Assembly (NCBI GenBank): GCA_039917655.1
Contig: JBDSJC010000165.1
Span: forward strand, 1 to 5,125
From: PNKC01 sp039917655
GTDB taxonomy: Bacteria > Chloroflexota > Dehalococcoidia > Tepidiformales > Tepidiformaceae
Direction of reading: 5' to 3'
Length of the DNA: 5,125 nt
Of this stretch, positions 1 through 5,112 are shown piece after piece (the first letter of the stretch is position 1; every line of letters begins with the position of its first letter). The position numbers were made by a program, and so were the translations under genes. The notes below the pieces were generated by a model, which searched no databases, was not told the DNA's origin, and worked only from the letters and a program-made list of their open reading frames with translations.

Positions 1-945
1 TGGATCTGGGGTTTGGGCGCGCTGGCGCTCCTCGCCGCTGCGGCATGTGGCGGAGGAAACGGCGACGACGGCGGCGCGATCGTGACGCTGGTCACGCCCG
101 CGGGCACGAAGCCCGGCGCTGCCTCCGTGGTAGCCTCCGGCACGCCGATCCCGGCCCCCGAGCTGCTCCTCAGCGCCACCGAGATCTTCCAATCGGGCGC
201 CGTGCTCGCGTCAGTCACGGGCCAGGTGGCTTCGGGCACGGTCACCTTTCTCGGCCGCACCCTGCCGCTCACGAAGGGCACCAAGAGCATCTACGCCTTC
301 GTGCCGACAGACACAGAGGATGCTCCCGGCCCACACCCGATCCGCATCGATTTCACCCAACCGAACGGTACGAAGGGCACGCTCAACGACACGGTGACCG
401 TACTCAAGACGAAGTGGACGGTGGACTCCCTGGAGTTCACCGACGCCCAGACCGAAACGTTCCTGGATCCCAAGGTCATTGCCGCGGAGTTGGCCACACT
501 GAAGGCGGTCTACACGAAAGTGACGGCGGAGAAGCTCTGGGCGGGCGCCTGGCAACTGCCGCTCGATGGCCCGGTCACTTCGCGCTACGGCGAGCAGCGT
601 TCGGTGAACGGCTCGGAGCCTTCCGGGCATCATGGCGGGACAGACATCGGCGTGCCCCAGGGGACCCCCGCCCACGCCACGAATCGCGGCAAGGTGGTGC
701 TCGCCCGCCAGATGCAGGTCCGCGGCAACATGGTGATCATCGACCACGGCGGCGGGCTCTTCTCGGGTTACGCCCACCTGAGCGCCTTCAACGTGACCGA
801 AGGGCAGACGGTCGAGGCAGGCGATGTCATCGGGATGTCCGGCAATACCGGCCTTTCGACCGGCGCGCACCTTCACTGGGAGATGTCATCCGCGGGTGTC
901 CTCCTGGACGCGCTCAGGTTCACGGACGGCACGAACGGCTTCTGA
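1..945 (+). CDS. M23 family metallopeptidase, lipoprotein (5' end outside window)
   Basis: Predicted zinc endopeptidase of the LytM/LasA (M23) family, which cuts peptide cross-links of peptidoglycan; it should act outside the membrane. The frame is open from base 1. The first codons give a hydrophobic stretch ending in a lipobox-like AAAAC with the Cys at 46-48, so the true start lies just left of the window; the TTG at 13 is only the first possible internal start. Counting from that TTG, residues 13-25 are a Gly/Asp-rich spacer. Residues about 25-135 are a beta-rich, Ig-like region of no recognised family, and about 150-175 is a helical linker. The M23 domain runs from about 180 to 295 and keeps the whole active site: HxxxD (H207, D211), H255 in YAHLS, and HLH (H286, H288) in STGAHLHWEM. 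Nothing looks inactivated. The family call is firm; the physiological role (wall remodelling or attack on other cells) is not shown. Confidence 0.9.
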   Translation, partial: WIWGLGALALLAAAACGGGNGDDGGAIVTLVTPAGTKPGAASVVASGTPIPAPELLLSATEIFQSGAVLASVTGQVASGTVTFLGRTLPLTKGTKSIYAFVPTDTEDAPGPHPIRIDFTQPNGTKGTLNDTVTVLKTKWTVDSLEFTDAQTETFLDPKVIAAELATLKAVYTKVTAEKLWAGAWQLPLDGPVTSRYGEQRSVNGSEPSGHHGGTDIGVPQGTPAHATNRGKVVLARQMQVRGNMVIIDHGGGLFSGYAHLSAFNVTEGQTVEAGDVIGMSGNTGLSTGAHLHWEMSSAGVLLDALRFTDGTNGF

Positions 946-1019
946 GGGGGGGCGAAGGGCGGGTCATGCCCCGCAGATGAACGGCATTGTCCGCGAAAGC
1001 AATCCGTAGACACGCGGGG

Positions 1020-1025
1020 TAGAAT
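1020..1025 (+). promoter_or_regulatory. Possible -10 element (TAGAAT) for leaderless ComEC-like gene
   Basis: TAGAAT, followed by CC, ends six bases before the ATG at 1032. A sigma-70 -10 box at this distance would start the transcript at or next to the A of the ATG, giving a leaderless mRNA. This fits the lack of a well-placed Shine-Dalgarno. No convincing -35 box is visible. Similar TAnnATC boxes precede two other genes in this window. Confidence 0.4.
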
Positions 1026-1031
1026 CCTCGA

Positions 1032-2063
1032 ATGAAGCGGCGTCCGGCATCTGTATTCGTGCTCGCGCTCGCGATAGCGGCGTTCGTCGCCATGGGCTGG
1101 GCTGCGAGCGCCCGAGGACCCTCCAAAGCCGCCGAGCCGGGTACAACGGCAACCGCGGCGGAGCAAGCGCTCATCCGGCGCGCGGTCGTCCCATTCCTCG
1201 TCGCGGACGGTCCGGCCGATTCGCCCGCCCAATCGCTCACCATCCACTTTTTGGACGTCGGCCAGGGAGACGCGATTCTCGTCACCATCAACGGCCACCG
1301 CCTGCTCGTTGACGGCGGACCGAGCCGCGAACGCCTGCACGCGCGGCTACAGTCGCTGGGCGTCACCGACATCGACGCCATCCTCGTCACCAACCCGGAC
1401 GCCGACCACATCCGTGGTCTGATCGAAGCCCTCGCCATGTTCCAGGTGGAGACGTTCTACTCGAGCGCATCCACGAACCCCAGCGATGTCTACGTGGGGC
1501 TGCTGGGAGCAGTGGCCGCCGAACCGGGCATCCACGTGATAAGCCTTCTCCGTGGGGCCACGGTACCGCTCGGGGGCGTCCAGCTAAACGTCCTTCATCC
1601 GCTCGAAATCAGCGGCGACCGGAACAACGACTCGATCGCTCTGCGCCTCACGTGCGGCTTCGTCAGCGTCCTCCTGATGGGTGACGCGACCACGGCGTCG
1701 GAGGCATCAATGCTGGCGGCCGGGCTGGTGTCGAAGGTGGACGTGGTCAAGGCCGGCCACCACGGCTCGAGGACCTCTTCCGGTGATGCGTTCGTCAACG
1801 TGGCGAAGCCCAACTTCGTGGTCTTTTCCGCCGGCCGCGATAGCCAGTTCGGCCACCCGCACGCCGAGATCGTGGCCAGGTACCTGGCCGCCGGCGCGAA
1901 AGCCGTCTATACGGACACCACGGAAGCTGACGATACGCCCGTGCTGACCTCGGATTGCCGGACCTACTCGTTCTCCACCCGTCTGGCCGTCAGTGCGACG
2001 GTGACACCCGGAGCAGCGACGAGGGCAACCCCGGCGCCAGCCACGCTAACGCCCACTCGCTAG
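1032..2063 (+). CDS. Exported ComEC/Rec2-like MBL-fold hydrolase
   Basis: A 343-residue stand-alone version of the metallo-beta-lactamase domain found at the C-terminus of ComEC/Rec2 DNA-uptake channels; no competence channel segments are present. Residues 1-25 form an export signal or signal-anchor (KRR, then a long hydrophobic run). The core shows HFLDVGQGDA (72-81), LLVDGG (91-96), the metal motif TNPDADH (120-126), LHP (188-190), NNDSIAL (198-204), LLMGDA (214-219), KAGHHGS (240-246) and FGHPHAE (273-279), all in the ComEC order. One departure is N121 where many relatives have the first His of HxDxDH; the other metal-binding positions are kept. Residues from about 321 to the end are a Thr/Pro/Ala-rich tail. 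The family is secure. The substrate is not known: a phosphodiesterase or nuclease acting outside the membrane is plausible. The stop TAG lies inside a repeat derived from the acyl-CoA synthetase gene. Confidence 0.88.
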   Translation: MKRRPASVFVLALAIAAFVAMGWAASARGPSKAAEPGTTATAAEQALIRRAVVPFLVADGPADSPAQSLTIHFLDVGQGDAILVTINGHRLLVDGGPSRERLHARLQSLGVTDIDAILVTNPDADHIRGLIEALAMFQVETFYSSASTNPSDVYVGLLGAVAAEPGIHVISLLRGATVPLGGVQLNVLHPLEISGDRNNDSIALRLTCGFVSVLLMGDATTASEASMLAAGLVSKVDVVKAGHHGSRTSSGDAFVNVAKPNFVVFSAGRDSQFGHPHAEIVARYLAAGAKAVYTDTTEADDTPVLTSDCRTYSFSTRLAVSATVTPGAATRATPAPATLTPTR

Positions 2064-2129
2064 TTGACGGCCTTCTCCTTGCCCTCCCAGTAGGGCTTCC
2101 GCAGTTCGGTCTGGTAGAGCTTGTCGGCC
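2056..2129. repeat. Left direct repeat: orphan copy of the acyl-CoA synthetase 3' end
   Basis: These 74 bases match 3177-3250 at 67 positions, in the same orientation. The first 57 bases differ at only two places; the inner 17 bases hold the other five differences, and similarity then stops. Read on the minus strand, the copy encodes ADKLYQ followed by TELRKPYWEGKEKAVN and a TAG stop. Those last 16 residues are identical to the end of the synthetase at 3181-4746, and both base changes within them are synonymous. No synthetase sequence lies upstream of it, so it is a gene-end fragment and not a gene. The ComEC-like gene takes its stop codon (2061-2063) from it. Confidence 0.85.
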
Positions 2130-2253
2130 AAATGTGCACTCCCGCGCGGCGAGCGTGGCCGCACCGCATAGAGTACCGCGCCCGTCCGCCACGCGCTCCT
2201 GCTCACCCGATGCGGGGCCAGCGCTATGATCGGAGCAACTTGAGCACCGAACG
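2130..2253. other. Leader region between left repeat and toxin gene
   Basis: 124 non-coding bases separate the gene-end fragment from the toxin start. An imperfect long-loop inverted repeat is present (GCGTGGC at 2153-2159 and GCCACGC at 2188-2194, with 28 bases between). It has no T-run and is too loose to call a terminator. A TATGAT box lies near the right end. Confidence 0.3.
2225..2230 (+). promoter_or_regulatory. Possible -10 element (TATGAT) of the toxin-immunity operon
   Basis: TATGAT, followed by CGG, lies 23 bases before the toxin ATG and matches the -10 consensus at five of six positions. It would give a leader of about 15 to 18 bases. No good -35 hexamer is seen at 16-18 bases upstream. 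Having its own promoter would make the pair independent of the ComEC-like gene. Confidence 0.4.
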
Positions 2254-2853
2254 ATGAGATCGCGCCTCTCGACCTACGTCCCGATTGCGGTGATTGGCCT
2301 CCTCTTGCTGGGCGCCTTTCTCTACGCCAGCCGGCGCGACAGCGGGCCAGACAACGCGAAAGCGGACGCGGCTGCGCAGGCCACTGCTGACGCGGCAGAG
2401 ACCGCCGGCACTGGTACACCCGCCCGCGCGACCGCGCGTCCGCCCGCGACGCTGACAGCGCAGGCTGCTGCCGACCCTGCCCGCCACGACCTCCAGCCGG
2501 ATGAGGAGAGCGGTGGACACACCCTGGCGCGGCACGTTGGCAAAAGCGACGACGACTTGAGGACGCGCCTTCAGCGCGAAGGCGACATCTCCGCGGCCTC
2601 TTCCTACACCGACCGGGCGTCCGCCGAGCGGGCTGTCGCCGCAGCCCTGAGCAAAGGGAAGCGGCAGGTAACCGGCTGGGAGACCGGAACATCGAAACAG
2701 AACCTGGTATTACGGGTGACGATGCCGGATGTCATTGGCCGCAGCCTGCGCAGAGGCGAGAGCCAGGTGAGGCCAGTGAAGGCCGCCGTGGTTGTCCTGA
2801 AGAAGTCGGGCGGCGATTGGTTTGTGCTTACCAGCTACCCGGAGGACCGCTGA
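2254..2853 (+). CDS. Membrane-anchored RNase A-like (CdiA-CT type) toxin
   Basis: A 199-residue protein in three parts. Residues 1-28 carry R2 and R4, then a hydrophobic segment (about 8-25) and RR: a signal-anchor or uncleaved signal. Residues about 29-82 are a low-complexity Ala/Thr/Pro linker. Residues about 85-199 read as the bacterial RNase A-like domain first described at the C-terminus of Yersinia kristensenii CdiA: GGHTLARHVGKSDDDL (87-102), ASSYTDRASAERAV (115-128), and a final VVVLKK...FVLTSYPED. The four catalytic residues reported for the Yersinia toxin, as I recall them (His175, Arg186, Thr276, Tyr278), match H94, R105, T193 and Y195 with the same His-Arg and Thr-Tyr spacings. 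It should therefore cleave RNA in a target cell. Giant CdiA filament and secretion domains are absent, so delivery is unknown. The immunity gene starts one base after its stop. The ATG at 2254 has no clear Shine-Dalgarno. Confidence 0.8.
   Translation: MRSRLSTYVPIAVIGLLLLGAFLYASRRDSGPDNAKADAAAQATADAAETAGTGTPARATARPPATLTAQAAADPARHDLQPDEESGGHTLARHVGKSDDDLRTRLQREGDISAASSYTDRASAERAVAAALSKGKRQVTGWETGTSKQNLVLRVTMPDVIGRSLRRGESQVRPVKAAVVVLKKSGGDWFVLTSYPEDR
2841..2845 (+). promoter_or_regulatory. Shine-Dalgarno (GGAGG) for the immunity gene
   Basis: GGAGG sits inside the last codons of the toxin gene, nine bases before the GTG at 2855. It is the strongest ribosome-binding site in the window and decides the start of the immunity gene. 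It implies abundant or tightly coupled immunity translation, in contrast with the weak site of the toxin. Confidence 0.75.
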
Positions 2854-2854
2854 C

Positions 2855-3172
2855 GTGCCGCCGCGCGGACTGCCAACGGCGAAGCAGTACCCGGCGCTCG
2901 CGCGTTTCCTGGATGGCTACCTGCACCAGGACTTCAAGCTGGAGCACCGCACGGCGCGCGCCGCTACCACAGCGTTCATCGGCGATGCGACTGCCCGCGA
3001 AGTGGCGAATGTCGCCAGCGAACTCGAACGCTTCATGGAGGCGGTGGCCACGCACCCCTGGAGCGAGCGCCGGGACGCCGTGGCGCGCGTTGGCGGGGCC
3101 TGGCGCCCGGCCACCATCGCCGAACTGGCCGCGGTTCAGGCGGCGCTCAGGACAGCTGCCGACCGCGACTGA
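2855..3172 (+). CDS. CdiI-like immunity protein
   Basis: A 105-residue, probably cytoplasmic protein with no signal or membrane segment. The early motif YPALARFLDGYLHQDF (12-27), with its GY-hydrophobic-HQD core, followed by an Ala/Glu-rich helical region ending near LERFM, matches the contact-dependent inhibition immunity family usually labelled CdiI_2, whose members typically read FxxYxHQDW near the start. Size also fits. It should bind and block the RNase domain encoded immediately upstream. The GTG at 2855 is chosen because it lies one base after the toxin stop and nine bases after GGAGG; an earlier in-frame TTG at 2822 would overlap the toxin and lacks that site. The stop is nine bases from the stop of the convergent acyl-CoA synthetase gene, with no terminator between them. 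The family call rests on the motif and the partnership; the exact toxin fit is inferred. Confidence 0.75.
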   Translation: MPPRGLPTAKQYPALARFLDGYLHQDFKLEHRTARAATTAFIGDATAREVANVASELERFMEAVATHPWSERRDAVARVGGAWRPATIAELAAVQAALRTAADRD

Positions 3173-3176
3173 CGAG

Positions 3177-3250
3177 CTCGCTAGTTGACCGCCTTCTCCT
3201 TGCCCTCCCAGTAGGGCTTGCGCAGTTCGGTCTTGAGGATCTTGCCGGCC
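3177..3250. repeat. Right direct repeat: functional 3' end of the acyl-CoA synthetase gene
   Basis: Counterpart of 2056-2129. It covers the last 22 sense codons and stop of the synthetase gene on the minus strand, plus CTCG just beyond the stop. Shared sequence begins at CTCGCTAG in both copies, a few bases outside the stop codon, so the duplicated block is centred on the gene end. Confidence 0.85.
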
Positions 3251-4746
3251 CCGCTCTTCGGTAGCGGCGTGTCCTGGAAGACGACGGACTTTGGACACTT
3301 GTAGCCCGCGATCAGCGTCCGGCAGTGGGCGATGATGTCTTGCTCGGTGGGCGCCGTCCCCCCGCGGGGGACCACGATGGCGAGCACCGCTTCGCCCCAG
3401 TTCGCATCCGGGATGCCGATGACCGAGGCCTCCAGCACCGCCGGGTGCTCGTAGATCGCGTTCTCCACTTCGCTGCAATACACATTCTCGCCGCCGCTGA
3501 TGATCATGTCCTTCGCCCGGTCGACGATGAAGATGAAGTTCTCATTGTCGATCGTGGCCACGTCGCCGGTGTGCATGTAGCCGCCGCGGAGCGCCTCTTC
3601 CGTCTCCTGCGGGCGCTTCCAATAGCCGAGCATGACGTTCGGGCCGCGGGCGATAATCTCCCCGAACTCGCCAGGCCTCACATCCTCGCCAGTCTTCTGA
3701 TCCACCACCCGCACTTCGACGCCGGAGATCTCGCGGCCACAGCTGGCGAGGCGGCGCACCTCCTCCTCGGTGCCGTCGTAGTGCGTCCATTCGAGCTTCA
3801 TCGCGGTCAGCAGCGGCGAGGTTTCGGTCATGCCGTAGGCCTGGCAGAGCTTCGGCCCGAAGACTTCGACGGCTGCCTTGACGCGGTCCACTGGCATCGG
3901 CGAGGCCCCGTAGAGGAGCAGGTCCAGGCTGCTGCAGTCGTAGTTCTTCACCCCGGGGAAGTTGACAAGGAAGTTGATCATTGTCGGGACCATGATCGTC
4001 TTGGTCACCTTGTGTTGCTCGATCGCCTCCAACGCGGCCTGCGGGGCGAAGCCGGGGATAAAGGTGTGGGTGGCGCCGACCATCGTGACGGCGTAGCAGG
4101 CCCAGGCGTCCGCGAGGTGGAACATCGGAGCCACATGCAGCCAGGTGTCGCTCTCGGAAAGGCCCATCGACAGGATGGCGTGCTCCGCATTCGAAACGAT
4201 CGCGCGCTGGCTGAGCATCACCCCTTTCGGCAGGCCAGTGGTGCCGCCGGTGTAGCAAAGGTTCAGCATGTCGTCCTCGTTCCACTCGCGGACGGAGTGG
4301 CCGAGGGGTGCGTTGTTGGCGATCAGATCCTCGTAGTCCACGCCGCCCTCTGCCTCGCAGTTAAGGGTGATGACATGGTGCAAGTCGGGGACGCCCGCTT
4401 TGAAGGCGTTGTAGACATCCACGAACTCCGGGCCGAGGATTATCGCCTTCACTTCGGCGTCGTTCAGGATGAACTCGAATTCGCTGGCTGCGAGGCGCGT
4501 GTTCAGCGGCGAGAGCGGCATCCCGGCGATGTCCGTCACGAAGTACGTTTCAAGGTAGCGGTGGGAGTTGTTGGCGAGGATCGCGATGTTGTCGCCGGGC
4601 TGGAGGCCAAGGCTGAGGAGCCCGGCGGCAAGGCGGTGGACCCGCTCAGACATCTGGTGGTAGGTGTAGTTGACCGCCCCGTCCTTGATCGCGACCTTGT
4701 CGCCGTAGAGCTTGACAGCGTGGCTGAGGACATCGCGCAGTAGCAT
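3181..4746 (-). CDS. AMP-forming acyl-CoA synthetase (fatty acid--CoA ligase type)
   Basis: A 521-residue member of the ANL adenylate-forming superfamily: it activates a carboxylic acid with ATP to an acyl-AMP, then transfers it to CoA. All core motifs are present: YTGGTTGLPKGVMLS (165-179, phosphate-binding), YGASPMP (279-285), QAYGMTETSP (302-311), YMHTGDVA (390-397), DRAKDMIISGGENVY (409-423, hinge region) and PKSGAGKILKTELR (496-509) with the catalytic Lys at 502. Length is normal for medium- or long-chain acyl-CoA ligases; the chain length cannot be read from sequence. The ATG at 4746 is chosen because the protein begins MLLRDVLSHA as relatives do and GGGAG lies six bases upstream; the frame stays open further upstream but reads as low-quality, Arg-rich sequence. 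The gene is convergent with the immunity gene. Its last codons are duplicated at 2056-2129. Confidence 0.93.
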   Translation of the reverse strand: MLLRDVLSHAVKLYGDKVAIKDGAVNYTYHQMSERVHRLAAGLLSLGLQPGDNIAILANNSHRYLETYFVTDIAGMPLSPLNTRLAASEFEFILNDAEVKAIILGPEFVDVYNAFKAGVPDLHHVITLNCEAEGGVDYEDLIANNAPLGHSVREWNEDDMLNLCYTGGTTGLPKGVMLSQRAIVSNAEHAILSMGLSESDTWLHVAPMFHLADAWACYAVTMVGATHTFIPGFAPQAALEAIEQHKVTKTIMVPTMINFLVNFPGVKNYDCSSLDLLLYGASPMPVDRVKAAVEVFGPKLCQAYGMTETSPLLTAMKLEWTHYDGTEEEVRRLASCGREISGVEVRVVDQKTGEDVRPGEFGEIIARGPNVMLGYWKRPQETEEALRGGYMHTGDVATIDNENFIFIVDRAKDMIISGGENVYCSEVENAIYEHPAVLEASVIGIPDANWGEAVLAIVVPRGGTAPTEQDIIAHCRTLIAGYKCPKSVVFQDTPLPKSGAGKILKTELRKPYWEGKEKAVN

Positions 4747-5068
4747 TGGATACTCCCAGAGGATGGTGGTTGTGGGGCGGATTGTACACGGGCTGCGGTG
4801 AGCGATCAGTGGCGGCCAGTGCATGGCCGCTGGCGATGAGCGCCGCCGGGTTGTTGCCGCGCAGCCGGGTTTCGCCCTCCAACGCGAACATGCAAATCTC
4901 CTGCTCCACCGGGCAGGGATTTGCTGCTGCTGTCGCTCCTGGCGAAACCGGCGTCTCTGTGGGAGTGGAGGGCGGCTTCTTGTCATCCGAACAGCCGGCA
5001 GCCACGAGCAGCGCCAGCCCGGCCATCGCTCCCCAGATCATCCGTCGCGGATCGAATCGATCCCGCAC
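4646..5068 (-). CDS. Short lipoprotein frame, probably truncated remnant
   Basis: A 140-codon frame starting at GTG 5068, or ATG 5041 (residue 10), with no clear Shine-Dalgarno at either. Its N-terminus is convincing: a hydrophobic segment, then lipobox VAAGC (Cys26), then a Thr/Pro-rich tether and CPVEQEIC with two cysteines (52, 59). That would be exported, cut and lipid-anchored. After about residue 90 it loses protein-like character: PQPVYNPPHNHHP is read across the synthetase promoter and leader, and the last 33 or so residues are the synthetase coding sequence read in another frame (101-base overlap). I recognise no family. The likely explanation is a lipoprotein gene whose 3' part was lost; a genuine very small lipoprotein with a long overlap is the alternative. 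Confidence 0.45.
   Translation of the reverse strand: MRDRFDPRRMIWGAMAGLALLVAAGCSDDKKPPSTPTETPVSPGATAAANPCPVEQEICMFALEGETRLRGNNPAALIASGHALAATDRSPQPVYNPPHNHHPLGVSNATARCPQPRCQALRRQGRDQGRGGQLHLPPDV
4753..4757 (-). promoter_or_regulatory. Ribosome-binding site (GGGAG) of the acyl-CoA synthetase
   Basis: On the minus strand GGGAG ends six bases before the ATG at 4746, supporting that start over longer upstream extensions. Confidence 0.65.
4781..4786 (-). promoter_or_regulatory. Possible -10 element (TACAAT) of the acyl-CoA synthetase
   Basis: On the minus strand, TGTACAATCCG gives a -10-like TACAAT 34 bases before the synthetase ATG, preceded by TG. At about 17 bases further upstream CTGATC is only a weak -35 match. 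The box lies inside the lipoprotein frame at 4646-5068, which argues that the synthetase is transcribed on its own. Confidence 0.4.
5049..5063. promoter_or_regulatory. Perfect 15-base palindrome, possible operator
   Basis: GGATCGA-A-TCGATCC is a perfect 7+1+7 inverted repeat with no loop, typical of dimeric regulator sites. It lies just upstream of the ATG at 5041 but inside the frame if GTG 5068 is used. No regulator gene is nearby, so function is unproved. Confidence 0.25.
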
Positions 5069-5084
5069 TCAGCACGCACGAAAG

Positions 5085-5112
5085 AGGGGCGGGAGATTGC
5101 TCTCCCGCCCCT
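5085..5112. terminator. Strong GC hairpin, likely (bidirectional) terminator
   Basis: An 11-bp perfect stem (AGGGGCGGGAG with CTCCCGCCCCT) closes a six-base loop ATTGCT. Outside it, ACGAA at 5078-5082 can pair with TTCGT at 5116-5120. Moderately T-rich sequence follows on both strands (CTTTCG on minus, TTCGTTT on plus), so it could work both ways. No plus-strand gene ends here, so it most likely ends a minus-strand gene entering from the right. Confidence 0.65.

Larger units (their letters stand above)
2056..3250. mobile_element. Candidate inserted toxin-immunity cassette flanked by direct repeats
   Basis: Two direct repeats of a gene 3' end, starting 1121 bases apart, enclose exactly one toxin gene, its immunity gene and a short promoter-bearing leader. 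The right repeat is the functional end of the acyl-CoA synthetase gene; the left is a fragment. This is the footprint left when an element inserts at a gene's 3' end and restores it, or when recombination duplicates the end. No integrase, transposase or terminal inverted repeat is visible, so if mobile it would need enzymes supplied elsewhere, or it is a decayed element. The repeats and enclosed genes are seen directly; mobility is inference. Confidence 0.4.

Noticed and set aside
959..974. GCGGG / CCCGC hairpin after the M23 gene
   Set aside because: Only five base pairs with a six-base loop and no T-run; too weak to call a terminator.
2153..2194. Inverted repeat GCGTGGC / GCCACGC upstream of the toxin gene
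   Set aside because: The 28-base loop and GC-rich background make it likely by chance; kept only as a note in the leader region.
2060..2692. Minus-strand frame of 210 codons ending in the synthetase-like tail TELRKPYWEGKEKAVN
   Set aside because: Only the last ~22 codons are synthetase-derived; the rest is antisense to the toxin gene and Arg/Pro-rich, so it is a gene-end fragment and not a gene.
2822..2854. TTG start at 2822 for the immunity gene
   Set aside because: It overlaps the toxin end, has no ribosome-binding site and adds 11 residues that are the toxin's C-terminus read in another frame; GTG at 2855 has GGAGG at ideal distance.
3325..4743. Long open frame of about 470 codons on the plus strand opposite the acyl-CoA synthetase
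   Set aside because: It is the antisense of a gene with complete family motifs; its His/Val/Asp-rich product resembles no family and arises from the GC-rich wobble bias.
4747..4986. 80-residue N-terminal extension of the acyl-CoA synthetase
   Set aside because: The extension is Arg/Gln-rich and unlike the family; ATG at 4746 has a GGGAG six bases upstream and gives the usual N-terminus.
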